Below are positions 39,775 through 47,916 of a DNA stretch of 64,000 nucleotides, piece after piece; positions within the stretch are counted from its first letter, which is position 1; every line of letters starts with the position of its first letter. The translations under genes were made by a program, and so were the position numbers. The stretch lies in assembly GCF_022374875.2 (NCBI RefSeq), contig NZ_CP092427.2, positions 1,922,001 through 1,986,000 of the forward strand, read 5' to 3'. Origin of the DNA: Mycolicibacterium rufum (GTDB lineage Bacteria; Actinomycetota; Actinomycetes; Mycobacteriales; Mycobacteriaceae). Under the pieces are notes generated by a model. It was not told the origin of the DNA. It ran no database searches and saw only the letters and a list, made by a program, of their open reading frames with translations.

Positions 39775-40794
39775 GTGAAGAACATCGCGCTGTGCTTCGA
39801 CCAGTCCGGCATTCGAGGAAACGCCGCGGTGCTCGGCGAGTTGCTGTCCCACACCGACCGCCAGCTCGTGTGGGCGCCTACCGACCCCGCCGCCGAGGAG
39901 CGACCGGCGCGCAGTCTGCGGCGGCGCCGGGCCCGCGAGGTCAACACCACGCGGGCCCGCGTGATCGAGGCCTACGACCATCTCACCGAGCACTGGGAAC
40001 CCGGCGACCGCGTCTTCGTGTTCGGCGCCGGGCGCGGCGGCTACTGCGCACGGGCCTTCACCCGTCTGCTGGGCACCGTCGGTGTATTGCCCCGCACCGC
40101 CGAGGACGCGGCGCCGGAACTGCGGGAGTACGTGCTGGCCACCTACGCCCTGCCGCGCACCGCCCGCGAACCGGCGGATTGGCAGCGCATCAGCCGGCTC
40201 GCCGCCACATTGAGCGGACGTGAGGACGCGTCGGTCGGCGTCGATTTCCTCGGCCTGTGGGACACCGTGGCGGTGCCGGGCCTTCCGCGGCGCAACGGTC
40301 CCGATCCCCTGTCGCGGGTCGGGGCAGCCCGGCACGCGCTGGCCATCGACGCCCAGGTGGCGCCGGTGCTGCTCGGCCACAGCCATTCCGACGTGGAAGA
40401 GGTGTGGTTCCGCGGCGCGCACTGCGACATCATCCGCGGCCGGCACGCCTGCACACCGTTGGCCGACATCGCCCTGGACTGGGTTCTCGACGGGGCGATC
40501 GCCGCGGGTGCCGAGGTGGCCGACGCGGCGCGATCCCACACACCGGCCCCCTGCGCCGTCGACGCCCTCGCCGGCAGCACCCACCCGGTGTCCCTGCGGC
40601 GCATCCCCGCCGGCGCCTCGGTGCACGCGAGCGTGGACTGCTACCTGCGGGCGCACCCCTCGTACTGGCGCCGGCTGCCCGCCCACATCGCGTGGGCCGA
40701 CCCCGACTGGGTGGCGCGCGGCGAACGTCTGATGGCGGCCCCGTTGCCGATCGAGACGTCCGCCGCGCGACCCGAACTGGCCTCGGCGTCCTAG
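39775..40794 (+). CDS. DUF2235 (Tle1-like) protein lacking the catalytic serine
   Basis: 339 residues, GTG at 39775 after a G-rich site. Family blocks are clear: LWDTVAVPG, HALAIDA, EVWFRGAHCDIIRG, PLADIALDWVL, as in type VI lipase effectors and other DUF2235 hydrolases. However the elbow, normally GFSRGAYTAR, reads GAGRGGYCAR, so glycine replaces the nucleophilic serine. It is therefore probably not a serine hydrolase; a binding or regulatory role, or different chemistry, is more likely. No signal peptide. It stands alone between the metallo-hydrolase and a small basic gene. Confidence 0.82.
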   Translation: MKNIALCFDQSGIRGNAAVLGELLSHTDRQLVWAPTDPAAEERPARSLRRRRAREVNTTRARVIEAYDHLTEHWEPGDRVFVFGAGRGGYCARAFTRLLGTVGVLPRTAEDAAPELREYVLATYALPRTAREPADWQRISRLAATLSGREDASVGVDFLGLWDTVAVPGLPRRNGPDPLSRVGAARHALAIDAQVAPVLLGHSHSDVEEVWFRGAHCDIIRGRHACTPLADIALDWVLDGAIAAGAEVADAARSHTPAPCAVDALAGSTHPVSLRRIPAGASVHASVDCYLRAHPSYWRRLPAHIAWADPDWVARGERLMAAPLPIETSAARPELASAS

Positions 40795-40805
40795 CCGGCC
40801 GGCGG

Positions 40806-40949
40806 CTAGCGCCAGCCGGATCCGATCCCGCACTCCCAGAGCCCGAGCTTCGGAATCCCGTTCTTGTCGTGGCGTTTCGCCTTCTTCGCCCGGCGGGTGT
40901 GCCGCTCGGATCCGAGATCGTCGGCCGGCCGCTTCCGTGTGACGCGCAT
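40806..40949 (-). CDS. Small basic protein, 47 residues
   Basis: ATG at 40949 with an excellent AAGGAGG site 5 bases before. Sequence begins MRVTRKRPADDLGSERHTRRA and ends KLGLWECGIGSGWR. The middle is rich in Arg and Lys (KKAKRHDKNG), so it could bind nucleic acid. No known family recognised. Convergent with the DUF2235 gene, 11 bases apart. The strong ribosome-binding site and sensible composition support a real gene. Confidence 0.6.
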   Translation of the reverse strand: MRVTRKRPADDLGSERHTRRAKKAKRHDKNGIPKLGLWECGIGSGWR

Positions 40950-41170
40950 GGTGCCCTCCTTGGTCTGGAGCGCGACGACCCCTCGTTTCGCCGCGCTGTG
41001 CACAACGCTAGGAACGGCCGTGATCCGCGTCGTGCGTAGTCGGATACTCGATTCACCCGCGGTCGCTGCGCGTGCGGCCGAGTAGCCCGCCGGTGCCTTT
41101 CCCGGGTCGCTGCGCTCCTGCCCGCCGGTGCTAGGTTCGATCCGCCCGAACCACTGCCCCAGGAGCCACC

Positions 41171-41872
41171 ATGACCAGCACCGTTTCCTACGCACTCGCC
41201 GATTCCGTCGCGACCATCACGCTGGACGACGGAAAGGTCAATGTGCTGGGCCCGGCGATGCAGGCCGCCATCAACGAGGCGCTGGACCGGGCCGAGGCCG
41301 ACAAAGCCAAGGCCGTCGTGCTGGCCGGCAACGCGCGGGTGTTCAGCGGCGGCTTCGACCTCGCGGTGTTCCAGTCCGGCGACGCCGCGGCGGCACACGA
41401 CATGCTGGCGGGCGGGTTCCGGCTGTCGCTGCGCACCCTGACGTTTCCGGTACCGGTGATCATCGCGGCCACCGGACCCGCGATCGCGATGGGATCGTTC
41501 CTGCTGCTGAGCGGGGATCACCGCGTGGGGGCGCCGAAGTCGCGCTGCCAGGCCATCGAGGTCGCGATCGGGATGACCATTCCGATCTCGGCCATCGAGA
41601 TCATGCGGATGCGGCTGACGCCGGCGGCGTTCGAGCGGGGCACCGCACTGGCGGCGACGTTCGTCGGCGACGAGGCGATCGCCGGCGGCTGGCTCGACGA
41701 GATCGTCGAGGCCGATCAGGTGCTCGCCCGGGCCCAGCAGGTGGCCACCGAGGCGGCGACCACGCTGCACGCGGGAGCGCACCTGGCGACCAAACTCAAG
41801 GCACGCAAGCCTGCGCTGGATGCGATTCAGGCTGGAATCGACGGCCTGGCAGCAGAATTCAGCCTCGGGTAA
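41171..41872 (+). CDS. echA3: Enoyl-CoA hydratase/isomerase family protein (EchA3-like)
   Basis: 233 residues, crotonase fold, ATG at 41171 after CAGGAG. Oxyanion-hole blocks NARVFSGGFDLAVF and GPAIAMGSFLLLSGDHRVG are present, but the second Glu of classical hydratases is not obvious (AIEVAIGMTIP), so it may be an isomerase or hydrolase instead. Position matches Rv0632c (echA3). Followed closely by the CorA-like gene on the same strand. Confidence 0.88.
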   Translation: MTSTVSYALADSVATITLDDGKVNVLGPAMQAAINEALDRAEADKAKAVVLAGNARVFSGGFDLAVFQSGDAAAAHDMLAGGFRLSLRTLTFPVPVIIAATGPAIAMGSFLLLSGDHRVGAPKSRCQAIEVAIGMTIPISAIEIMRMRLTPAAFERGTALAATFVGDEAIAGGWLDEIVEADQVLARAQQVATEAATTLHAGAHLATKLKARKPALDAIQAGIDGLAAEFSLG

Positions 41873-41876
41873 CCGC

Positions 41877-42878
41877 GTGACCCATGTGCGGGGCCGAACC
41901 TGGCGACACGGTGAGCCCCAGGACGACTTCGTGTTCTCGGCGATCTCGGACTGCCTGGCCGCCGACGACACGCTGGTGTGGTGCGACATCTACGATCCCG
42001 ACCACGCGATCCTGAAGGACCTCGCCGAGGAACTGCACCTGAACTCGTGGGCCGTCGAGGACGCGCTCGCCGACGCGGAACGCACCAAGGCCGTCGTCTA
42101 TCGCACGCACACGTTCTTCACCGTCTACGGCGTCACGGTGACCGAGACACCCGGCGGCGCCGCCGTGGACGCGACCCCGTCGATGCTGGAGATCCACCGG
42201 ATCTCGGGCTTCGTGCTGCCGCGCGGGCTGATCACCGTGCGGTTGTCCCCGCACTTCGACATCGACGAGGTGTCGCGCCGGTTCGACGAGCTCGGCGGCC
42301 AGGAGTACGGGGTGGGCGCGCTGGTGCACGGCCTGCTCGACGTGGTGGTCGACGGGCACTTCACCGCGGTGCAGGCGCTCGACGACGCCATCGAAGGCCT
42401 CGAGGACGACCTGTTCGCCGAGGAGACGCCACGTAAGGGGCTGCAGCGCAAAACCTTTCAGCTCCGCAAGGATCTGGTCGCGCTGCGCCGGGTGGTGCTG
42501 CCGATGCGCGAGGTGGTCTCGGCGATCCAGCACCGCCGGCTCGACGCGAAGACCGCGCCCGAGCTGGATCCCGTCTACGCCGACCTGTACGACCACGTGC
42601 TGCGCGTCTCCGAGTGGACGGAGTCGCTGCGCGACATGGTCACCACGGTCTTCGAGACGAACCTGTCGTTACAGGACGCCCGGTTGAACACCGTGATGAA
42701 GAAGCTCACCGGCTGGGCCGCCATCATCGCGGTGCCCACGGCGATCACCGGCTTCTACGGGCAGAACGTCGACTATCCCGGCATCGAGACCGTCGCCGGA
42801 TTCCTCACCAGCTCCGCGATCATCGTCGTCCTGGTGCTCGTCCTCTACGTGATGTTCAAGCGGCGGGACTGGCTGTAG
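41877..42878 (+). CDS. CorA-family metal ion transporter (GQN variant)
   Basis: 333 residues from GTG 41877, four bases after the echA3 stop. A large cytoplasmic alpha/beta domain, a long helix (about 200-290) and two C-terminal membrane helices (WAAIIAVPTAITGFYG and AIIVVLVLVLYVMF) with a basic tail KRRDWL. The signature loop is YGQN in place of the usual YGMN of Mg/Co/Ni channels; Zn-type members vary at this position too. The substrate is therefore open. Its end overlaps the convergent reductase gene by 23 bases. Confidence 0.88.
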   Translation: MTHVRGRTWRHGEPQDDFVFSAISDCLAADDTLVWCDIYDPDHAILKDLAEELHLNSWAVEDALADAERTKAVVYRTHTFFTVYGVTVTETPGGAAVDATPSMLEIHRISGFVLPRGLITVRLSPHFDIDEVSRRFDELGGQEYGVGALVHGLLDVVVDGHFTAVQALDDAIEGLEDDLFAEETPRKGLQRKTFQLRKDLVALRRVVLPMREVVSAIQHRRLDAKTAPELDPVYADLYDHVLRVSEWTESLRDMVTTVFETNLSLQDARLNTVMKKLTGWAAIIAVPTAITGFYGQNVDYPGIETVAGFLTSSAIIVVLVLVLYVMFKRRDWL

Positions 42879-43959
42879 CGTCCAGGGTTCCGAGGAGATC
42901 ACCGGCGCGCGCATAGGTCGCGGTGAATCCGTGGCGCCGCTCGGTCACCGTGCACGCATCCCAGCCACCTCCCCAGCCGCGGTACTTCAGCGTGAAAGCG
43001 CCGATGGCGCAGGAGAAACCGGGCACCTTGTCCCACACCGCGTCGTAGCCGGCGGCGGTCAGGCCGGCGACCAGACCCTGCTGCGCGGCGTCGCGCCAGT
43101 GCTCGGCGGCAACCGCACGGCCGGCGGCCACGTTGTGCGCCAGCGTGATGTCCCCCGCGGCGAACACGTTCTGCGCCGAGGTGTGCATGTGTTCGTCGAC
43201 GATGACGCGGCCCTCGCGGGTGTCCAGTCCCGCCTCGACGGCCAACCGGGTGTCGGGGCGCACCCCGGTCGCGGCGACCACCAGCTCCGCGTCGACGTCC
43301 TCACCGGAGGCCAAGGTCACCGCGGACTCTCCGACCGCCGCGGCGGGGGCCGACCCGACGAAGCGCACGCCGGCATCGGAGAGCATCTTGACCACGCGCT
43401 CACCGACGTCGACACCGAAGCGGCGTGCCAGCGGGACCGGCTCGGGCGCAACCACCGTCGTGTCGACACCGCACTCGGCGAGGCAAGCCGCCGCCTCGCA
43501 GCCGATCAGCCCGGCGCCGATCACCACCGCCGAGGCTGCGTGCCGCGCCGCCATCCGCAGCGCGACCGCGTCGGCGAAGGACCGCAGCGGCAGCGCCCGC
43601 TCCGCGCCGGGCACCGTCAACGGCACCGCGCGGGACCCGGAGGCGAGTACCAGGTGCCAGTACGGGTAACGCATCCCGCCGGCGGTGACGACTTCCTGGG
43701 CGGCGACATCGATGCGGTCGACGGTGACGCCGAGGATCAGGTCGATGTCGTTGCGGTCGAACCAGCCGGCGCTGTGCAGATCCAGATCGGCGGGCCGGCC
43801 GCACAGATACTGTTTGCTCAGCGGCGGCTTGGCATAGGGCAGAGCCGGGTCGGTCGACAGGATGCGCACGGGGATGTGCCGGTGCCGCGAGCGGAACGTC
43901 TCAGCCGCGCTGACACCCGCAGGACCACTGCCGATGGCGAGGAATCCCGGTGCCACCAT
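42856..43959 (-). CDS. FAD-dependent ferredoxin/NAD(P) reductase-type oxidoreductase
   Basis: 367 residues from ATG 43959. FAD motif AIGSGPAGVSAAE, NAD(P) motif VIGAGLIGCEAAACLAECG, and the second FAD motif FAAGDI. The layout is that of ferredoxin reductases paired with Rieske oxygenases and P450s. The C-terminal domain is somewhat short (family usually about 400). The frame stays open upstream but without motif or site. Two ferredoxins lie in the nearby operon 44815-47265; pairing is possible, not shown. Confidence 0.87.
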   Translation of the reverse strand: MVAPGFLAIGSGPAGVSAAETFRSRHRHIPVRILSTDPALPYAKPPLSKQYLCGRPADLDLHSAGWFDRNDIDLILGVTVDRIDVAAQEVVTAGGMRYPYWHLVLASGSRAVPLTVPGAERALPLRSFADAVALRMAARHAASAVVIGAGLIGCEAAACLAECGVDTTVVAPEPVPLARRFGVDVGERVVKMLSDAGVRFVGSAPAAAVGESAVTLASGEDVDAELVVAATGVRPDTRLAVEAGLDTREGRVIVDEHMHTSAQNVFAAGDITLAHNVAAGRAVAAEHWRDAAQQGLVAGLTAAGYDAVWDKVPGFSCAIGAFTLKYRGWGGGWDACTVTERRHGFTATYARAGDLLGTLDATASPAA

Positions 43960-44067
43960 GGCCCCTGAGTACCACGGCCGGCGGCAGCCCAACCGCGGCC
44001 GGAGCAAACCGGTCAGGGTTTGGTCAGATCCGTTGAGCGCGCCGTCTCGGTGTGCGAGCATCGGCGC

Positions 44068-44781
44068 ATGGAGCCAACAGGGGACCCTGAGGCCCGCATC
44101 CGCGACCTCGAGCGTCCGCTCGCCGAGCAGGCCAGCGCCACCGAGATGGGCGCCACCGCGCCGATCCCGCCGCCGCCATACGCTCCCCCGCCGACCGCCC
44201 CGTACCAGGCCCCGTCCTACCCGCAGTACGGCTCGCCCTACTACGCGCGGCCGCAGCAGGTGGTGCACAAGCGCAACCAGCCGGCGCTGTGGCTGATCCC
44301 GCTCATCGTCGGCGTCTTTGTCGCCGCGGGCATCGTGGGTGTCGTCGTGTACTTCGTCGTCGGCAATTCCTCGACCGGCGGGGTGTCCGGCGGCGGTGGT
44401 TCGGTCGCGGTGCCCACGATGCCGTCCCTGCCGGCGATCCCGTCCATGCCATCGATCCCGTCGATCCCAGCGATCCCCGGCATCGGCCCCACCGACGAGG
44501 TGCTGACCGTCGAGGCCGGCGGATCGCTGTCGATCGGCGGCGTCGACAAGAAGCAGACCGTGATCTGCAATCAGGGCACCGTGAGCATCAGCGGCATGAA
44601 CAACACCATCGACGTGCAGGGCTCCTGCGCGGCGGTCACGGTGTCGGGCATGGACAACACGGTCACGGTGGAGTCGGCAGGCACCATCGGCGCCTCCGGC
44701 TTCGACAACAAGGTGACCTACCGCAGCGGCGACCCGCAGACCTCCCAGTCGGGTACCGGCAACGTCATCGAGCGCGGCTGA
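44068..44781 (+). CDS. DUF3060 membrane-anchored protein
   Basis: 237 residues from ATG 44068. A short polar start, a Pro/Tyr-rich cytoplasmic stretch (about 30-70), one membrane helix (about 75-97), a linker of repeated IPSMPSIPS-type units (about 113-133), and a C-terminal beta-repeat domain with QTVICNQGTVSISGMNNTIDV, VTVSGMDNTVTV and ASGFDNKVTYRSG, typical of DUF3060. The outer domain probably faces the cell wall. Function unknown. Confidence 0.82.
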   Translation: MEPTGDPEARIRDLERPLAEQASATEMGATAPIPPPPYAPPPTAPYQAPSYPQYGSPYYARPQQVVHKRNQPALWLIPLIVGVFVAAGIVGVVVYFVVGNSSTGGVSGGGGSVAVPTMPSLPAIPSMPSIPSIPAIPGIGPTDEVLTVEAGGSLSIGGVDKKQTVICNQGTVSISGMNNTIDVQGSCAAVTVSGMDNTVTVESAGTIGASGFDNKVTYRSGDPQTSQSGTGNVIERG

Positions 44782-44814
44782 ACCCCCTTCTGCCGTGAGA
44801 TCAGGACGACGGTT

Positions 44815-45006
44815 TCAGTCCGCGCGCGACAGAGCCGCGCGTGGACACTCGGCAATGGCCTGCGCGACGAGTGTCTCCTGGTCGGCGGGCACCGGGTCGG
44901 CGCCGACCACCGCATAATCATCGTCGTCGAGCGAGAAGATCTTCGGTGCGATCCGCACGCAGACGGCATTGCCCTCACAGCGATCACGGTCGACTAGGAC
45001 GCGCAT
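44815..45006 (-). CDS. Small ferredoxin (3Fe-4S type)
   Basis: 63 residues from ATG 45006, with a GAGGAGT site. Cluster ligands C10-x5-C16 and C54-P give the three-cysteine pattern C-x2-N-x2-C...C-P; Asn13 stands where a fourth Cys would be, as in mycobacterial 3Fe-4S ferredoxins that feed P450s. The body has an acidic loop (LDDDDYAVV). Last gene of a six-gene operon; its start lies inside the end of the globin gene (13-base overlap). Confidence 0.9.
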   Translation of the reverse strand: MRVLVDRDRCEGNAVCVRIAPKIFSLDDDDYAVVGADPVPADQETLVAQAIAECPRAALSRAD

Positions 45007-45458
45007 GACTCCTCCTTGACTGCGGTTCCGACGGATCGATGTTCCCGGCCCGGAGCGTGGGCCCCTGTGAGCCGACGGTTCATGGCAGTGGCGATCCTGC
45101 CGGCTTGGATCTTGGCGTGTTCGGCGACATGACCCTGGTACATCTGGTCGACGGTCGCGGTCCACAGGGTGAGCCAGCGCGTGAAATGCACCGCCGACAG
45201 TGGTGTGCCCTCGTGGATGCGTCGATGGACCGTCAGCGCGTTGCGCCGGTACAGCGCGGCCCGGAACAGCACGGTCTCCCAGAAGTCGCACATGATGGGA
45301 AGGTGTTCTTCGAGGCCCCGCGCAGCGAGTTCGGCGAAGAGCGGCGCGAGAACCTCGTCGCGGAAGGCTTCGTTGTAGAAGCGGCGCAGCAGCACTTCGA
45401 TGTCCGCACGGGTGGCCAGATCACCCAGAGCGGTGGCCGACGACCCTGAGTCGGTCAT
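44994..45458 (-). CDS. Group III truncated haemoglobin
   Basis: 154 residues from ATG 45458. The pattern LLRRFYNEAFRDEVLAPLF, HLPIMCDFWETVLF, VHFTRWLTLWTATVD, AKIQAGRIATAM is that of group III truncated globins; the His in VHFTRWL is the likely proximal haem ligand. Such globins bind O2 or NO and peroxide-type ligands. Within an operon of two ferredoxins and an iron-sulphur-type regulator, a role in nitrosative or oxidative chemistry is plausible. The C-terminal tail after residue 125 is extra. Confidence 0.9.
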   Translation of the reverse strand: MTDSGSSATALGDLATRADIEVLLRRFYNEAFRDEVLAPLFAELAARGLEEHLPIMCDFWETVLFRAALYRRNALTVHRRIHEGTPLSAVHFTRWLTLWTATVDQMYQGHVAEHAKIQAGRIATAMNRRLTGAHAPGREHRSVGTAVKEESCAS

Positions 45459-45463
45459 GCAGT

Positions 45464-45805
45464 TCACCCGGACACCGCAATGCGCTCGGCCCGAGGGCGC
45501 CGCCGCGGACTCGCCCAGGTAACGGGAGGCAGCGTCCCATTGCGCAGGGCCGCGCCGACGTTCGCCAGCACCCGGTGCAGGACGGCGGCGTGGGCGTCGC
45601 CGCTGTTGTGAAGATGAGCCATCCCGCGGTGGGTCAGATAGGCGCCGATGCGACGCTCGATCTGCCAGTTGGCGTAGGCGAGGCCGGTGAACTCGGATCC
45701 CAGGAAGTCCCAGGCGATCGCGTCGAGATCGGACTCCGACATACTGGGTGGGCATGCCTGGTCGCTCTCCACCCTGGAGACCACCTGCAGTGGAGGGGAT
45801 TTCAT
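45464..45805 (-). CDS. Hypothetical protein in the globin/ferredoxin operon
   Basis: 113 residues from the second of two adjacent ATG codons (45808, 45805), the better spaced one after GGAG. The central part SDLDAIAWDFLGSEFTGLAYANWQIERRIGAYLTHRGM looks helical, and HLHNSGDAHAAVLHRVLANVGAAL follows with His residues. No family recognised. Five bases separate it from the globin start, so the two are probably made together. Confidence 0.68.
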   Translation of the reverse strand: MKSPPLQVVSRVESDQACPPSMSESDLDAIAWDFLGSEFTGLAYANWQIERRIGAYLTHRGMAHLHNSGDAHAAVLHRVLANVGAALRNGTLPPVTWASPRRRPRAERIAVSG

Positions 45806-45833
45806 CATTCTCTCCTCATGCGCTGTTCGTTGT

Positions 45834-46286
45834 TCAGGCGCCTGCCAGCGCTGCGGCACCGCTGATGACCAATGCGGCGATCTTCACCAGTTCCAGACCG
45901 ACGTAGCTGTAGTGGACCGGCGACCGGCGGGTCGGCTGGTCGACCTCGTGCGGACCGGCGGGCCCGGCGAGGACCAGGTCGGAGCGCCGAGTCAAGCGCG
46001 GCCGCACCACCAGCAGTTGTGCGGCCAGCACCACGACGACCACTCCGACTGCGACGATGACCGTCGGCGACGGCGGGTCGGCCACGAGGACGACCAACAG
46101 GACCATCGCCAGGGCGGCCTCGACTGTGTTGAGTGCCCGAAACACCAGCCGCCCGATACTCAACCCGGTCTGCAGCGACACGCCAGGGGCGCGGAACTTC
46201 AGCGGCGCTTCGATGAACGAGATGGCGATGACCATGCCCAGCCACGTGAAGCTGACCGCAGCGGCGACGGCGTGCGCGATACTCAT
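45834..46286 (-). CDS. Four-helix integral membrane protein
   Basis: 150 residues, ATG at 46286 overlapping the regulator stop (ATGA). Four membrane helices are likely (about 4-24, 50-70, 76-96, 125-148). The motif SFIEAPLKFRAPGVSLQTGLSIGRLVFRALN has a look shared by other small membrane proteins of unknown function (TMEM205/DUF4149-like), an uncertain match. Its place in an Fe-S/globin operon may point to a membrane redox or gas-related role. Confidence 0.75.
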   Translation of the reverse strand: MSIAHAVAAAVSFTWLGMVIAISFIEAPLKFRAPGVSLQTGLSIGRLVFRALNTVEAALAMVLLVVLVADPPSPTVIVAVGVVVVVLAAQLLVVRPRLTRRSDLVLAGPAGPHEVDQPTRRSPVHYSYVGLELVKIAALVISGAAALAGA

Positions 46287-46921
46287 GACGCGCTCGCGGT
46301 CGAGACGAGATGCGCGACGCACACGTCCGGCTCGGCAAACGGAGTGAGCGCATCGACGGTGATGGGCGCGTTCCACGCTTCGAGCGCGCCCTTCATGATT
46401 CCCAGGTGGATCGGGCAGATCACGTCCCTGCGGGTGCCGACCAGTTCCAGGAACGGACAGTTGCGCAGCCGGATCTCATCGGACTTCTTTGCCGCTGAGT
46501 CGTTTTCGGGGGCGAATCCCAGTTGGTCGAGTAGTCCGGTGAGTCGGTCGACGGCCTGGCGCCGGCTGCGCGTGCGCGCGGGCTCTGCGACACGCTCGGC
46601 GCTAGCCCGCCCGGCCGCCATGGCCCGCGCCGACGGTCGGGGCTGTCGGGCAAGCGCGTCGGCGAGAATACCCGCCAGCATCCGGTAATCGCGGGGTCCG
46701 GCCGGGTCCATGCCCGCGACCGCCCGGAACATCAGGGGCGGGCGGCCGGGCTTGGTGCGACCGCCCTCGACCGCCTCGACCTGCCCGGCTTCTGCCAACG
46801 CATCGAAGTGGAAGCGAACGGTGTTGGGGTGTATGCCCAACGCGCGGGCGATCGCGGTGACAGTCAGCGGGCCGTCGGCGGCCCGCAGCACCTTCAGCAC
46901 CTCTGCGCGCCGCCCGCTCAC
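46283..46921 (-). CDS. SufR-like HTH regulator with cysteine-rich C-terminal domain
   Basis: 212 residues, GTG at 46921, overlapping the ferredoxin stop (GTGA). N-terminal winged helix: [28 protein letters not shown], then a wing [14 protein letters not shown]-terminal domain carries [21 protein letters not shown] and a last Cys201; Cys155, Cys169, His172 and Cys201 could hold an iron-sulphur cluster, as in SufR and related ArsR-like proteins (COG2345). It sits second in the operon it probably controls through the palindrome at 47279-47293. Confidence 0.85.
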   Translation of the reverse strand: MSGRRAEVLKVLRAADGPLTVTAIARALGIHPNTVRFHFDALAEAGQVEAVEGGRTKPGRPPLMFRAVAGMDPAGPRDYRMLAGILADALARQPRPSARAMAAGRASAERVAEPARTRSRRQAVDRLTGLLDQLGFAPENDSAAKKSDEIRLRNCPFLELVGTRRDVICPIHLGIMKGALEAWNAPITVDALTPFAEPDVCVAHLVSTASAS

Positions 46922-47265
46922 GACTGCTCCTGCGGCGGCATTCCAGCGACCAACGGGGGATCCACCACCAACGGACCGAGCTTGGCCGCACCCCCCGGCG
47001 AGCCGAGCGGGCCCTCGCGCCCGGGCAGCGGGTCGAAGAAGAAGGCCGCATTGTCGGCCAGATGCCCGCGCTGGTCGGCCGGCAGATCGCCTTCGTAGTA
47101 GATCGCCTCCACCGGGCACACCGGTTCGCACGCTCCACAGTCCACGCACTCGTCCGGATGGATGTAGAGCGCGCGGCCGCCTTCGTAGATGCAATCCACC
47201 GGACACTCTTCCACGCAGGCGCGGTCCTTCACATCCACGCACGGCTTTCCGATCACGTACGTCAT
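46918..47265 (-). CDS. 7Fe ferredoxin (FdxA/FdxC type)
   Basis: 115 residues: [20 protein letters not shown], then [20 protein letters not shown] and [20 protein letters not shown]. Cys9, Cys17, Cys21 and Cys40, 43, 46, 50 (with Cys25) give one 3Fe-4S and one 4Fe-4S site, as in mycobacterial 7Fe ferredoxins. A C-terminal extension of about 50 residues follows. First gene of the operon; its promoter overlaps a palindrome just upstream. Confidence 0.93.
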   Translation of the reverse strand: MTYVIGKPCVDVKDRACVEECPVDCIYEGGRALYIHPDECVDCGACEPVCPVEAIYYEGDLPADQRGHLADNAAFFFDPLPGREGPLGSPGGAAKLGPLVVDPPLVAGMPPQEQS

Positions 47266-47278
47266 GTCCTGAGTTTAC

Positions 47279-47293
47279 ACAAGTATTGCTTGT
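47279..47293 (-). promoter_or_regulatory. Palindromic operator of the ferredoxin/globin operon
   Basis: ACAAG TATTG CTTGT, perfect 5-base arms with AT-rich flanks, 14 bases before the ferredoxin ATG and directly on the predicted transcription start (about 47289). A repressor bound here would block initiation. The cysteine-rich regulator in the operon is the obvious candidate. Confidence 0.6.
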
Positions 47294-47295
47294 AA

Positions 47296-47324
47296 AAACT
47301 AGAGCTACCGACGATGTTCTTCAA
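47296..47324 (-). promoter_or_regulatory. Predicted promoter of the ferredoxin/globin operon
   Basis: Minus strand TTGAAG (47324-47319), 17 bases, TAGTTT (47301-47296). Both hexamers are good and the spacing is ideal. Predicted start near 47289, within the palindrome, giving a very short leader of about 24 bases. Confidence 0.55.
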
Positions 47325-47393
47325 CGCACGATTGGCTAATGTGGTGGGGCACGCCTGCTCGTGACCGGGCGGGCGCCGACGGGAAGGATCACC

Positions 47394-47720
47394 ATGCAGA
47401 AGCTCTCCCTGGACTCCGTCGCTCGCGAACACCTCGAGAAGGCCGCCGCGGCATCCACCGGTCGCAGTGCCGGCACCGTTTACGGCGGGCACGAACAGAG
47501 GCTGCGTCAGACGGTCCTCGGCCTGAGCGCAGGCACATCGCTAGCTGAGCACGAAAACCCGGGTGAAGCAACTCTTTTCGTGCTGAGCGGCCGGGTGCGC
47601 TTGCAGGCGGGCGACGACACATGGGAGGGTCGCGCCGGTGACCTGCTGATCATCCCCCCGCAGCGACACAGTCTCGAAGCGCTCGAAGACAGCGCCGTGT
47701 TGCTCACCGTCGCGAAGTAA
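47394..47720 (+). CDS. Cupin-domain protein
   Basis: 108 residues, ATG at 47394 after GGAAGGAT. A single small beta-barrel with AEHENPGEATLFVLSGRVRL and DLLIIPPQRHSLEAL, the two cupin motifs; His and Glu ligands for a metal are kept. Divergent from the ferredoxin operon and may share its control region. Reaction unknown: such cupins include sensors and sugar or small-molecule enzymes. Confidence 0.85.
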   Translation: MQKLSLDSVAREHLEKAAAASTGRSAGTVYGGHEQRLRQTVLGLSAGTSLAEHENPGEATLFVLSGRVRLQAGDDTWEGRAGDLLIIPPQRHSLEALEDSAVLLTVAK

Positions 47721-47916
47721 CGGTGACCCGGCTCGAGAAGCCTCAGCGCGTTCGCCGTTGTCCAGTGGTCCCGGGTCGACGTTCCCGTGAGCCGGAGATG
47801 CCCCCGCCGGCGAATGAGAGACAACGCCGGATAGGCCGGGCCCTGATCACCGAGGGCGTCACAGGCAGCGGTGTGCCGCATCCGGGTGTCCGAGCGAGGC
47901 TCTATCGTTGGAGGCG

